Counted from the stretch's first letter, positions 7,779-15,912 are shown. The stretch: DNA of 19,934 nt from Flavobacteriales bacterium UBA6969 (GCA_002448555.1 DJYV01000014.1:2848-22781), one strand, 5' to 3'. The notes: generated from the sequence alone by a model not told the origin. Numbers and translations: made by a program.

Positions 7779-9320
7779 ATGGCACTTAACTCTGCATTCC
7801 GTTGGTTCATCCGCAAGCGCATGATGAACATCGAGCGGGTCCGTTCGCGGCCGGTCGAATTGCAGCGTCACTTATTCAACCGATTGCTTCTCGAGGGCAA
7901 AAGCACGGCATTCGGTGCCGAGCACGGTTTCAGCAGCATTCGCTCCCTACGCGAATTTCAGCGCCAAGTGCCCATTCGAACCCACGATGAATTCAAGCCG
8001 TACATCCAACGTGCCCAGCAAGGGGAGTTGGGGGTGTTGTGGCCGGGGGAGACGCGTTGGTTTGCCAAAAGCTCAGGAACGAGTTCCGACCGCAGCAAGT
8101 TTTTGCCGGTGACGGAAGCATCGTTGCGAGGGTGCCATTACAAAGGCGGGAAGGACCTTTTGGCCCTCTTCTGCGATCAACGGCCCCAAGCGGAGCTATA
8201 CGATGGCAAGCACTTGATCCTCGGAGGCTCTTCGGCCTTGCATGATACCGGGTCGGGTGGATTCACTGGTGACCTCAGCGCCATCATCGTCCGCAACCTC
8301 CCGTTCTGGGTCGAAGCCCGCCGGACCCCAAGCCGGGATATCGCTCTCATGGAAGACTGGGAGGAAAAGGTGGATGCACTCGCACGCGCGACCCTTCGAG
8401 AAGACGTTCGCATACTGGCGGGCGTGCCGAGTTGGATGTTGGTTGTGGCCAAGCGGGTGTTGGAGTTGTCGCAGGCAGACGCATTGGGTGACGTCTGGCC
8501 CAACCTGCAACTGTACATGCACGGCGGCGTGAGCTTTGAGCCGTACCGAGCGGAATTCGACGCCTTGATCGGGGAGACGCGCCTGCCTTTCGATTGCCTT
8601 GAAACGTACAACGCGTCGGAGGGCTTTTTCGGATTGCAGGACCGGTTGGACGGCGATGATATGCTCATGATGCTCGACTATGGCATCTACTTCGAGTTTG
8701 TGCCGATGTCGGAGTGGGATTCGGAGTCGCCGCAGGCATTGGAATTGCGCGAATTGGAAGTGGGTGAGGAGTATGCGCTGGTCATTTCGACCAATGCCGG
8801 CCTCTGGCGCTATGCGCTCGGGGATGTGGTGCGCATTACGGATACGCACCCATTTCGTATGCAGGTGATTGGGCGCACCACGTCGTACTTGAACGCGTTC
8901 GGAGAAGAGGTGATGGTCGCTCAGGCGGAACGGGCGATTGCTGAGGCGAGCACGTTGGCGGATGCGCACGTGCGGGACTACACCGCGGCCCCGGTATTCA
9001 TGAACCTGGAGGAAACCGGCGCACACGAATGGTGCATCGAATTCAGCAAGCCTCCTACAGGCGGCATGGCGTTGTTCATGGAGTGCTTGGATGCTTCACT
9101 GCGTCGGCAGAATTCGGATTACGACGCCAAACGAACTGCGGAGCTCGCCTTGCGATTCCCCATCGGGCATGCCGTGGCAGCCGGGGCGTTCGACGGGTGG
9201 TTGCGGGCAAAAGGGAAGCTGGGTGGGCAACACAAGGTGCCGCGGTTGGCCAATGACCGCGCCATTGTGGACGCGCTGCTAGCAGGTCAAAATGCTGTGT
9301 ATCGGAGCGAATTGGCCTAA
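7779..9320 (+). CDS. GH3 auxin-responsive-promoter family protein (acyl-adenylating enzyme)
   Basis: GH3 proteins belong to the acyl-adenylate-forming superfamily. The plant members join amino acids to jasmonate, auxin or benzoates; bacterial substrates are largely unknown. The protein is 513 residues, close to bacterial family length. Visible ATP-site motifs are SSGTSSDRSKF (98-108), YNASEGFFG (277-285) and YALGDVVRIT (345-354), with FGEEV (374-378) and a C-terminal HKVPRL (485-490) that usually carries a conserved lysine. No signal peptide is seen. The start at 7779 is chosen because the long in-frame extension from 7533 overlaps the previous gene and has no GH3 similarity. It sits 97 bases before the deoxynucleoside kinase gene. 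Confidence 0.88.
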   Translation: MALNSAFRWFIRKRMMNIERVRSRPVELQRHLFNRLLLEGKSTAFGAEHGFSSIRSLREFQRQVPIRTHDEFKPYIQRAQQGELGVLWPGETRWFAKSSGTSSDRSKFLPVTEASLRGCHYKGGKDLLALFCDQRPQAELYDGKHLILGGSSALHDTGSGGFTGDLSAIIVRNLPFWVEARRTPSRDIALMEDWEEKVDALARATLREDVRILAGVPSWMLVVAKRVLELSQADALGDVWPNLQLYMHGGVSFEPYRAEFDALIGETRLPFDCLETYNASEGFFGLQDRLDGDDMLMMLDYGIYFEFVPMSEWDSESPQALELRELEVGEEYALVISTNAGLWRYALGDVVRITDTHPFRMQVIGRTTSYLNAFGEEVMVAQAERAIAEASTLADAHVRDYTAAPVFMNLEETGAHEWCIEFSKPPTGGMALFMECLDASLRRQNSDYDAKRTAELALRFPIGHAVAAGAFDGWLRAKGKLGGQHKVPRLANDRAIVDALLAGQNAVYRSELA

Positions 9321-9354
9321 CAATTCGCCGTTGATTGCATGTGAGGGACCTGTT

Positions 9355-9369
9355 GAAAACCCGGTTTTC
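9355..9369. repeat. 15-base near-palindrome between GH3 and the kinase gene
   Basis: GAAAACC and GGTTTTC flank a single C, giving a 15-base inverted repeat. It lies in the 97-base gap between the GH3 stop and the kinase start. It could be an operator or a weak terminator hairpin. Apart from this and a TATTTTG run at 9389-9395, I see nothing in the gap. Confidence 0.35.
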
Positions 9370-9417
9370 GTTCCGATGGAAATGGGCCTATTTTGCACCT
9401 CCAACGAAGCCAGAATT

Positions 9418-10035
9418 ATGCACATTGCCATCGCCGGAAACATCGGGTCGGGAAAGACTACACTGACCACGCTCCTTGCAAAACACTACCGTTACGAGCC
9501 TCATTTTGAGCAAGTGGATGACAACCCGTACTTGAATGATTTCTACAAGGACATGCAGCGTTGGTCGTTCAATTTGCAGGTTTTCTTCCTGCGATCTCGA
9601 TTCGCTCAACTGGCTAAATTGCAGGAAAGCGGAAAGAAGGTCATCCAAGACCGAACCATCTACGAGGATGCGCACATTTTTGCGCCGAACTTGCACGCAA
9701 TGGGCCTGATGAGCTCGCGGGACTTCCAGAATTACCTAGACCTCTTCCAGTTGATGGAGCGGTTCATTTCACCTCCGGACCTGATGATTTACTTGCGCGC
9801 TTCCGTTCCGAAGCTCGTGGAGAACATCCAAAAGCGCGGACGGGACTACGAGGAGGCCATTCGCTTAGATTACCTCAACCGCCTCAATGAGCGCTACGAA
9901 GCGTGGATCAGCACATACAGCGCTGGCAAGTTGCTGGTGATAGACGTGGACAACAACCGCTTCCATGAAAACAAAGAGGACCTCGGCGTTGTCATCGAGG
10001 GGGTGGATGCCGAGCTGCACGGCTTGTTTGTTTGA
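9418..10035 (+). CDS. deoxynucleoside kinase family protein
   Basis: This enzyme phosphorylates deoxynucleosides to 5'-monophosphates for nucleotide salvage. The protein is 205 residues, the length usual for the dNK/dGK/dCK family. It shows a P-loop GNIGSGKT (7-14), the substrate-site DRT motif (78-80) followed by IYEDAHIFA, and an arginine-containing lid region KRGRDYEEAI (139-148). The base preference (dA, dG, dC or T) cannot be decided by eye. The start at 9418 gives the family N-terminus MHIAIAGNIGSGKT; an in-frame extension back to 9292 adds residues that look non-coding. Its 3' end faces hppA across a strong bidirectional terminator. Confidence 0.9.
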   Translation: MHIAIAGNIGSGKTTLTTLLAKHYRYEPHFEQVDDNPYLNDFYKDMQRWSFNLQVFFLRSRFAQLAKLQESGKKVIQDRTIYEDAHIFAPNLHAMGLMSSRDFQNYLDLFQLMERFISPPDLMIYLRASVPKLVENIQKRGRDYEEAIRLDYLNRLNERYEAWISTYSAGKLLVIDVDNNRFHENKEDLGVVIEGVDAELHGLFV

Positions 10036-10088
10036 GGCGTGGAGAATTGGCCTGCGCCGCAGCCTGAATCAGGCGGAGCAAGGCACGA

Positions 10089-10118
10089 AAAAAGGGACTC
10101 CAGACGGAGTCCCTTTTT
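10089..10118. terminator. bidirectional intrinsic terminator
   Basis: Two 13-base perfect arms, AAAAAGGGACTCC and GGAGTCCCTTTTT, flank the loop AGAC. The GC-rich 8-bp stem has a T-tract on each strand, so it can stop transcription from the kinase gene (stop at 10035) and from hppA (stop at 10137) in opposite directions. Confidence 0.9.
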
Positions 10119-10136
10119 CATAGACAGAAGAGTCGC

Positions 10137-12416
10137 TTAGTGCGCTTCGCCTTCTGCGTTGATTTCGATCACGTGAGCAGTTGGCTGAGCTTCCTGCGCA
10201 GCCTGCGTTTCGATGGCTTCACCGTGGCTGAGGCCTTCCTCGCTGCCATGGCCGCCGAGGATGGGGGCGATGACGAGGCCAACCAAGCAGGTCAACTTGA
10301 TGAGGATGTTCATCGAAGGCCCGCTGGTGTCCTTGAAGGGGTCACCGACGGTGTCACCGGTTACAGCGGCCTTGTGCGCCTCTGAACCCTTGAACGTCAT
10401 TTCACCGTCGATTTCAACACCGGCTTCGAAGGACTTCTTGGCGTTGTCCCATGCACCACCTGCATTGTTTTGGAAAATCGCCCAGAGCACACCTGATACA
10501 GTCACACCGGCCATGTAGCCACCCAGTGTCTCTGCTGCCCATGCATTCGACATTCCTAACAATAAGGGCAGCAAACCAATAACCAATGGGAAGATGAGGG
10601 TCATCGCACCCGGAAGCATCATTTCACGCAGAGCAGCCTGCGTTGAGATGTCTACACATTTGCCGTAATCGGGCGTTCCAGTGCCTTCCATGATGCCTGG
10701 AATTTCTTTGAACTGCCGGCGTACTTCTTTAACCATTTCCATGGCCGCTTTGCCCACGCTGTTCATCGCCAAGGCAGAGAACACGACAGGAACCATACCC
10801 CCGATGAAGAGAGCCGCAAGTACGTTCGCCTTGAAAATGTTGATGCCATCAATCCCAGTGAATTCAACGTAGGCAGCGAACAAGGCGAGGGCTGTCAATG
10901 CAGCTGAAGCAATGGCGAAGCCTTTTCCGATGGCTGCCGTTGTGTTCCCAACGGAATCCAAAATATCCGTACGCTCGCGCACTTCGTCAGGGAGTTCACT
11001 CATCTCTGCAATACCGCCTGCGTTATCTGCAATTGGTCCAAAGGCGTCAATGGCAAGTTGCATGGCGGTGGTTGCCATCATAGCAGAAGCCGCGATGGCT
11101 ACACCATAGAAGCCTGCGAATGCGTAGGCCGTGTAAATCGCAGATGCGAAAAGGAGGACAGGGCCGAACGTCGAAATCATACCTGTAGCGAGACCAGCAA
11201 TGATGTTGGTTGCCGCACCGGTTGATGACTTCTGGACGATATCCATGACTGGCTTTTTGCCCAAGCCAGTAAAGTATTCTGTCATGTAGCTGATTACACC
11301 ACCAACGATAAGCCCTACAATGACAGCATAGAAGACATCCATTGGAGTGAAGACAATGGCGTCAGCGCCTCCAATTTCACTCATCTGCATGGTTGCAGGA
11401 AGCATCCAAGTAATCAGCGCGTAGGACGCAGCAGCGGTCATCAGAATGGACCCCCAGTTGCCACGGTTTAGTGCTGCTTGAACATCGCTCTCCTTCGCGC
11501 CGTCTTTGACTCGAATCATGAGGCCCCCAAGGATAGAGAAGATGATCCCCAAGGCAGCAATAATCAAAGGCAACAAGATGGTGGACTGACCACCGAAGTT
11601 GTCGTCCAAACCGCCTGTGCCGCGGATTACGGCATTGCCCAATACCATGGCTGCCAATACGGTTGCGACGTAAGAGCCGAACAAATCGGCACCCATACCT
11701 GCCACGTCACCGACGTTATCACCGACGTTATCTGCGATGGTCGCCGGATTGCGGGGGTCGTCCTCAGGAATGCCTGCTTCGACCTTTCCCACCAAGTCCG
11801 CGCCGACGTCAGCCGCCTTGGTGTAGATGCCTCCTCCTACACGTGCGAATAGCGCAATCGATTCCGCTCCCAGTGAGAAACCAGCAAGCGCTTCCAGTAC
11901 AACGGTCATTTGGTCCACACCAGAGGTGATGTCGGGAGCCAAATTCATTCCGAGCAACAAGATGAAGAGTACACTCAATCCGAAGACAGCCAAACCGGCC
12001 ACGCCCAATCCCATGACCATGCCGCCTGTGAAACTGACCTTCAAGCCTTGAGCCAGCGAAGTGCGGGCCGCTTGCGTGGTACGAACATTGGCTTGCGTAG
12101 CGATCCGCATGCCGACGTTTCCAGCCAACGCTGAGAATACCGCGCCGATGACAAATGCCACTACGATGAACCAGTGGGTGGTCGGTACAATGGTCGATAC
12201 AAACCCGAGCAATGCTCCGGCGATTACCACGAAAATGGCGAGGATGCGGTACTCCGCGCGAAGGAAGGCGAGGGCGCCTTCGTGAATGTGGTTGGCGATT
12301 TCAGCCATTCGGGCTTCGCCGGCATCTTGCTTGCGAACCCAAGCAGCCTGCACGGCCATTACGAGCAATCCCAAGATGGCGATTGCCGGTACTGAATAAA
12401 GCAGCGTTTGATCCAT
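10137..12416 (-). CDS. hppA: K+-dependent membrane-bound pyrophosphatase, predicted H+ pump
   Basis: This integral membrane enzyme couples hydrolysis of cytoplasmic pyrophosphate to ion pumping. The 759-residue length and about 16 hydrophobic helices fit the family. The active-site run is present: GGGIYTKAADVGADLVGK (194-211), EDDPRNPATIADNVGDNVGD (218-237) and GDTVGDPFKDTSGP (687-700). The segment GNTTAAIGKG (490-499) has Ala where K+-independent enzymes have Lys, so K+ dependence is predicted. Helix 6 reads DLFGSY (244-249), lacking the Glu of Na+ pumps, while Glu185 stands in helix 5 (GAESIALF). That is the arrangement described for a Flavobacterium-type H+-pumping group. The C-terminus has a short His/Glu-rich tail. 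It follows pdhB by 53 bases on the same strand; I see no clear -7 box in that gap. Confidence 0.95.
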   Translation of the reverse strand: MDQTLLYSVPAIAILGLLVMAVQAAWVRKQDAGEARMAEIANHIHEGALAFLRAEYRILAIFVVIAGALLGFVSTIVPTTHWFIVVAFVIGAVFSALAGNVGMRIATQANVRTTQAARTSLAQGLKVSFTGGMVMGLGVAGLAVFGLSVLFILLLGMNLAPDITSGVDQMTVVLEALAGFSLGAESIALFARVGGGIYTKAADVGADLVGKVEAGIPEDDPRNPATIADNVGDNVGDVAGMGADLFGSYVATVLAAMVLGNAVIRGTGGLDDNFGGQSTILLPLIIAALGIIFSILGGLMIRVKDGAKESDVQAALNRGNWGSILMTAAASYALITWMLPATMQMSEIGGADAIVFTPMDVFYAVIVGLIVGGVISYMTEYFTGLGKKPVMDIVQKSSTGAATNIIAGLATGMISTFGPVLLFASAIYTAYAFAGFYGVAIAASAMMATTAMQLAIDAFGPIADNAGGIAEMSELPDEVRERTDILDSVGNTTAAIGKGFAIASAALTALALFAAYVEFTGIDGINIFKANVLAALFIGGMVPVVFSALAMNSVGKAAMEMVKEVRRQFKEIPGIMEGTGTPDYGKCVDISTQAALREMMLPGAMTLIFPLVIGLLPLLLGMSNAWAAETLGGYMAGVTVSGVLWAIFQNNAGGAWDNAKKSFEAGVEIDGEMTFKGSEAHKAAVTGDTVGDPFKDTSGPSMNILIKLTCLVGLVIAPILGGHGSEEGLSHGEAIETQAAQEAQPTAHVIEINAEGEAH

Positions 12417-12469
12417 AATTGTGTGTGTATGCGCGTGTCCGCGCTAATGTTTCGGGTTAATTTTTCTGC

Positions 12470-13450
12470 CTACGCGACGTAAGCTACGCTTTTTACGGCC
12501 TCCATGATGTCCTTCACTTGCGGAAGGGCCTCGTCGATGAGGGGAGGAGAGAATGCAAAAGGAGTGTCGGATTGGCACAACCGGACGACCGGCGCGTCAA
12601 GGTAGTCGAATGCGTTGCGCTGAACGCGGTAGGCGACTTCCGAGCTGATGCTGGCCACTGGGAAGCTTTCTTCTACGATGACCAAGCGGTTGGTCTTCCT
12701 GATGCTCTCAATGATGGTGTCCAAATCCAGCGGGCGGATGGTCACTAAGTCGATGATTTCGACTTCGATGCCTTCCTTCGCCAACTCGTCAGCGGCGGCG
12801 TGAACGGTCTTCAAGATTTTGCCGAAGGACACAATGGTCACGGCATCGCCCTTGCGGCGGATGTTGGCCTTGCCAATGGGCACCATGAATTCACCCTCAG
12901 GGATCAATCCTTTATCGCCGTACATCTTCTCGCTCTCCATGATGAGGACGGGGTCGTCATCGCGGATGGCTGACTTCAGCAATCCTTTCGCTTCGTAGGG
13001 CGTGAAAGGAGTCACCACTTTCAAGCCGGGGATGGATGCGTACATGGATTCAAACGATTGGCTGTGTGTAGCCGCCAACTGGCCTGCGGTTCCGTTTGGA
13101 CCGCGGAAGACGATGGGCACGTTGTACTGACCTCCGCTCATCTGCAGCATTTTGGCTGCGTGGTTGATGATCTGGTCAGCTGCCAATATCGCGAAGTTCC
13201 ATGTCATAAACTCAACGATGGGGCGGAGGCCGTTCATCGCTGCGCCAACGGCGATACTTGCAAACCCGAGTTCCGCAATTGGCGTGTCAATAACACGTTC
13301 AGGACCGAACTCGTCGAGCATTCCTTTCGACGCTTTGTACGCGCCGTTGTATTCGGCGACTTCTTCCCCCATCAAAAAGACGTTCTTGTCCCTTCGCATT
13401 TCCTCGCTCATGGCCTCAGCCACGGCTTCTCTGAATTGAACCTCGCGCAT
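12470..13450 (-). CDS. pdhB: pyruvate dehydrogenase E1 component, beta subunit
   Basis: This is the beta chain of the thiamine-diphosphate E1 enzyme, which decarboxylates pyruvate and passes the acetyl group to lipoyl-E2. The 326-residue protein has GEEV (28-31, the Glu that activates thiamine diphosphate), IDTPIAELGF (54-63), WNFAILAADQI (84-94) and QLAATHSQ (124-131, including the conserved His129). The C-terminal transketolase domain includes VTIRPLD and VEESFPVASISSEVA. A closely related branched-chain E1 beta is possible, but the sequence reads like PdhB. The E1 alpha and E2 genes are not in the window, so the complex is encoded elsewhere. It has its own promoter box (13481 to 13474) and is divergent from etfBA. 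Confidence 0.9.
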   Translation of the reverse strand: MREVQFREAVAEAMSEEMRRDKNVFLMGEEVAEYNGAYKASKGMLDEFGPERVIDTPIAELGFASIAVGAAMNGLRPIVEFMTWNFAILAADQIINHAAKMLQMSGGQYNVPIVFRGPNGTAGQLAATHSQSFESMYASIPGLKVVTPFTPYEAKGLLKSAIRDDDPVLIMESEKMYGDKGLIPEGEFMVPIGKANIRRKGDAVTIVSFGKILKTVHAAADELAKEGIEVEIIDLVTIRPLDLDTIIESIRKTNRLVIVEESFPVASISSEVAYRVQRNAFDYLDAPVVRLCQSDTPFAFSPPLIDEALPQVKDIMEAVKSVAYVA

Positions 13451-13473
13451 GCGTATCTACTTGAATTGGTCGG

Positions 13474-13481
13474 CAAAGATA
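13474..13481 (-). promoter_or_regulatory. -7 box for pdhB (TATCTTTG)
   Basis: Exact match to TAnnTTTG on the minus strand, ending 23 bases before the ATG at 13450. A T-rich stretch around 13500-13504 sits near the expected -33 distance. It implies a short leader of about 18 bases. Confidence 0.62.
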
Positions 13482-13529
13482 CATCAACAAATAAAGGAAT
13501 AAAACCCTCGTTTCAGGGCACGAATAAAT

Positions 13530-13543
13530 CTATGCATGCATAG
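13530..13543. promoter_or_regulatory. 14-bp perfect palindrome between divergent pdhB and etfB promoters
   Basis: CTATGCATGCATAG reads the same on both strands. It lies in the 137-base divergent gap, about 33 bases upstream of the etfB -7 box and about 50 bases from the pdhB box. A dimeric regulator site is plausible, but no protein is implicated by the sequence. Confidence 0.4.
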
Positions 13544-13575
13544 GAAATTCCCGTCGATTTTGGGCGGCAACTTCC

Positions 13576-13583
13576 TACCTTTG
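13576..13583 (+). promoter_or_regulatory. -7 box for etfBA (TACCTTTG)
   Basis: Exact match to TAnnTTTG followed by AACC and the etfB ATG at 13588. The four-base spacing predicts transcription starting on the A of the start codon. A TTTTG at 13558-13562 is nearer than the usual -33 distance. Confidence 0.67.
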
Positions 13584-13587
13584 AACC

Positions 13588-14325
13588 ATGAAATTACTTG
13601 TCTGCATCAGCCAAGCACCCGACACGACAAGTCGCATCGCGTTCACCAATGACGACCGCGAGTTCGACTCCAATGGGGTGCAATACATCGTCAATCCCTA
13701 CGATGAATGGTACGCGTTGGTACGCGCCATCGAATTGAAGGAACAACAGGGCGGCACAGTCACCACCATTACGGTCGGTGGCACCCAATGCGATCCGACC
13801 ATCCGCAAGGCCCTGGCGATTGGCGCCGATGATGCCGTGCGCATCGACAGCGAACCCACAGATGCCATGCAGGTGGCTCGCCTGATTGCAGGATATGCCA
13901 ACGGCAAAGGTTTCGACGTCATCCTGTGCGGAAAGGAAACCATCGACCACAACGGTGCGGTCGTCCCGGCCATGCTGGCGGAGCTGCTCGATTGTGGATT
14001 TGTAGCGAATGCGACGCATATGGAAGTCAACGGCAGTGAAGCGTCTGTGAAGCGCGAAGCAGCTGGAGGGGAGGAAAACGTCAACGTGATGCTGCCCATG
14101 GTCCTCAGCGCAGCCAAAGGAATGGCCGAGCAGCGCATTCCGAACATGCGCGGCATCATGTCCGCACGCACCAAGCCACTGGCGGTCGAAGCCGCCACCG
14201 CGGAGAGCGGCTCGCGCATTGAGCGTTTCGCTCTGCCACCTGAAAAAGGAGCTTGCAAGATCATCGACGCGGAGAACGCCGCTGAACTCATTCGTTTGCT
14301 TCGCGAAGAAGCCAAAGTAATCTAA
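13588..14325 (+). CDS. etfB: electron transfer flavoprotein, beta subunit
   Basis: This subunit binds AMP in the ETF heterodimer, which carries electrons from acyl-CoA and other dehydrogenases to ETF:quinone oxidoreductase. The 245-residue protein starts MKLLVCISQAPDT, as in the family. It has the nucleotide-site NPYDEWYALVRA (36-47), GADDAVRID (79-87), CGKETIDHNGAVVP (114-127) and the signature region VLSAAKGMAEQRIPN near residues 172-186. etfA begins three bases after its stop, so the two are co-transcribed and likely made in equal amounts. The start is set by the N-terminus and by the promoter box four bases upstream. Confidence 0.95.
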   Translation: MKLLVCISQAPDTTSRIAFTNDDREFDSNGVQYIVNPYDEWYALVRAIELKEQQGGTVTTITVGGTQCDPTIRKALAIGADDAVRIDSEPTDAMQVARLIAGYANGKGFDVILCGKETIDHNGAVVPAMLAELLDCGFVANATHMEVNGSEASVKREAAGGEENVNVMLPMVLSAAKGMAEQRIPNMRGIMSARTKPLAVEAATAESGSRIERFALPPEKGACKIIDAENAAELIRLLREEAKVI

Positions 14326-14328
14326 GCC

Positions 14329-15273
14329 ATGTCAGTACTCGCCATCATCAACACCCAGAACGGATCCGCCACGAAAAGCGGATTGGAAGCAGCAAGCTAT
14401 GCAGCGGGACTCGCGGCACAACTCGGTACCGATGCGGTCGGCATCGTGGCCGGACCGTTGAGCAGCGCCGATGCCATCGGTGCCACTGGCATCACACGCA
14501 CCTTGCACCACGAAGGCGCCGTTCAGGACAGCGGCCAATGGGCCAAGCTCGCCGCTGCAGCCGCAGGGGCCGCAGGAGCGACACATGTCGTGTGCGGCCA
14601 TGACCATTTTGGACGCGCGGTGGCCCCACGGGTCGCCATTCGCATGAACTCCGGCTTGGTTGCAGGCGTGACGCATTTGCCCGAAGGCGGCACCGTCCGC
14701 AAAAACGTATTCTCCGGAAAGGCCATGGCCGACGTCGCTGTGACCACCGATAAGGCGGTCTACACCGTGACGCCCAATGCGTTCGGCGTATCAACGGACG
14801 GTTCTACTACGGCGGTGGAAGCCTTCAGTGCTGACCTCGGCGCCGCCCGTGAGACCGTCACTGGATTCGAATCGGCAAGCGGGGACGGTCAAGTACCACT
14901 CCCGGAAGCGGAGTTGGTCGTCAGTGCCGGACGCGGATTGAAAGGCCCCGAGAATTGGGGCATCGTCGAAGAGTTGGCCACAGCGCTCGGCGCCACAACG
15001 GCCTGCTCCCGTCCCGTCTCGGACATTGGGTGGCGCCCTCACCACGAGCACGTTGGACAGACGGGCATTACCATTCGCCCAAACCTGTACATCGCCGCGG
15101 GCATTTCCGGTGCCATCCAGCACCTCGCTGGTGTAAACCAGTCCAAGACCATCGTCGTCATCAATACCGATCCAGAAGCGCCGTTCTTCAAGGCTGCAGA
15201 TTACGGGATCGTCGGTGATGCGTTCGAAGTGTTGCCTAAGCTCACGGCTGCGTTGCATGCACTTGATAGCTGA
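14329..15273 (+). CDS. etfA: electron transfer flavoprotein, alpha subunit
   Basis: This is the FAD-binding partner of EtfB. The 314-residue protein has an N-terminal ETF domain and the C-terminal FAD domain: SAGRGLKG (199-206), SRPVSDIGW (227-235), QTG (244-246), LYIAAGISGAIQH (253-265) and a closing segment through INTDPEAPFF (278-287) to DYGIVGD (291-297). It is a standard non-bifurcating-looking pair, since no bcd or fix genes are adjacent, but the function is not decided by that alone. The nuclease gene follows after 39 bases with its own promoter box. Confidence 0.95.
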   Translation: MSVLAIINTQNGSATKSGLEAASYAAGLAAQLGTDAVGIVAGPLSSADAIGATGITRTLHHEGAVQDSGQWAKLAAAAAGAAGATHVVCGHDHFGRAVAPRVAIRMNSGLVAGVTHLPEGGTVRKNVFSGKAMADVAVTTDKAVYTVTPNAFGVSTDGSTTAVEAFSADLGAARETVTGFESASGDGQVPLPEAELVVSAGRGLKGPENWGIVEELATALGATTACSRPVSDIGWRPHHEHVGQTGITIRPNLYIAAGISGAIQHLAGVNQSKTIVVINTDPEAPFFKAADYGIVGDAFEVLPKLTAALHALDS

Positions 15274-15288
15274 TGCTCATTCCGTTCC

Positions 15289-15296
15289 TACCTTTG
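15289..15296 (+). promoter_or_regulatory. -7 box for the bifunctional nuclease gene (TACCTTTG)
   Basis: Exact match to TAnnTTTG in the 39-base spacer after etfA, 16 bases before the ATG at 15313. A TTG at 15263-15265 lies 23 bases upstream and could be the -33 element. Confidence 0.6.
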
Positions 15297-15312
15297 TAGC
15301 AATTCCCACGGA

Positions 15313-15900
15313 ATGAAAAAGGTAGAAGTCGAAGTGTCGGACATTGCCCTGAGCGGTTCCTCCTCAGGAGCCTATGCCATGGTGTTGAGCGAGGTGGAAG
15401 GCAACCGCAAACTGCCCATCGTGATCGGTGGGGCAGAGGCGCAGGCCATTGCCATTGAGATTGAGAAGATGAAAGCCTCGCGTCCACTGACGCACGATTT
15501 ATTCAAGTCGGCATTCGGCGCGTTCGGCATTCGCGTGCTTGACGTCATTATCTACAATATGGTGGAAGGGGTGTTCTTCGCCAAAATGCATTGCGTTTCC
15601 GACGAGAAGACCGAGGAAATTGACTGCCGTCCAAGCGACGCCGTGGCCATCGCTTATCGATTCGGATGCCCCATCTACTGCGCGGAATCCGTCATGAAAA
15701 TGGCCGGAATCGGCCCAGAAGAAATGGAGCGGGTGGAGCGAGCAGAAGCCGCTGCCGAGGCGGCAGAAGATGAGCCCGCTAAGGAACGGAGCATTGGAGA
15801 CTTGAAAAAAGAATTGTCGCAGGCCATTGCGCGAGAGGATTACGAACTCGCCAGCCGCCTGCGCGACGAAATTGACGCCCGAGAAAAATCCAACTCATAA
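15313..15900 (+). CDS. bifunctional nuclease (DUF151) fused to a UVR motif
   Basis: The N-terminal part (about 1-130) is a DUF151/bifunctional nuclease domain, a family reported to have DNase and RNase activity. It contains LPIVIGGAEAQAIA (34-47), RPLTHDLF (57-64) and CRPSDAVAIAYR (105-116). An acidic, Ala/Glu-rich linker (about 136-158) leads to a C-terminal UvrB/UvrC (UVR) helical hairpin, IGDLKKELSQAIAREDYELA (161-180) continuing to about 191. UVR motifs mediate protein contacts, in UvrB/UvrC and in Clp-system proteins. A length of 195 residues is normal for the Bacteroidota form. The biological substrate is unknown. purE follows after 12 bases, so co-transcription is likely. Confidence 0.87.
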   Translation: MKKVEVEVSDIALSGSSSGAYAMVLSEVEGNRKLPIVIGGAEAQAIAIEIEKMKASRPLTHDLFKSAFGAFGIRVLDVIIYNMVEGVFFAKMHCVSDEKTEEIDCRPSDAVAIAYRFGCPIYCAESVMKMAGIGPEEMERVERAEAAAEAAEDEPAKERSIGDLKKELSQAIAREDYELASRLRDEIDAREKSNS

Positions 15901-15912
15901 AACCACACGGCT

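Noticed and set aside
8196..9026. 276-residue minus-strand ORF inside GH3
   Set aside because: It is antisense to conserved GH3 motifs, and its composition is typical of a shadow frame.
12419..12432. Short GT/CA dinucleotide run before hppA
   Set aside because: Only four to five units; too short to call a functional repeat.
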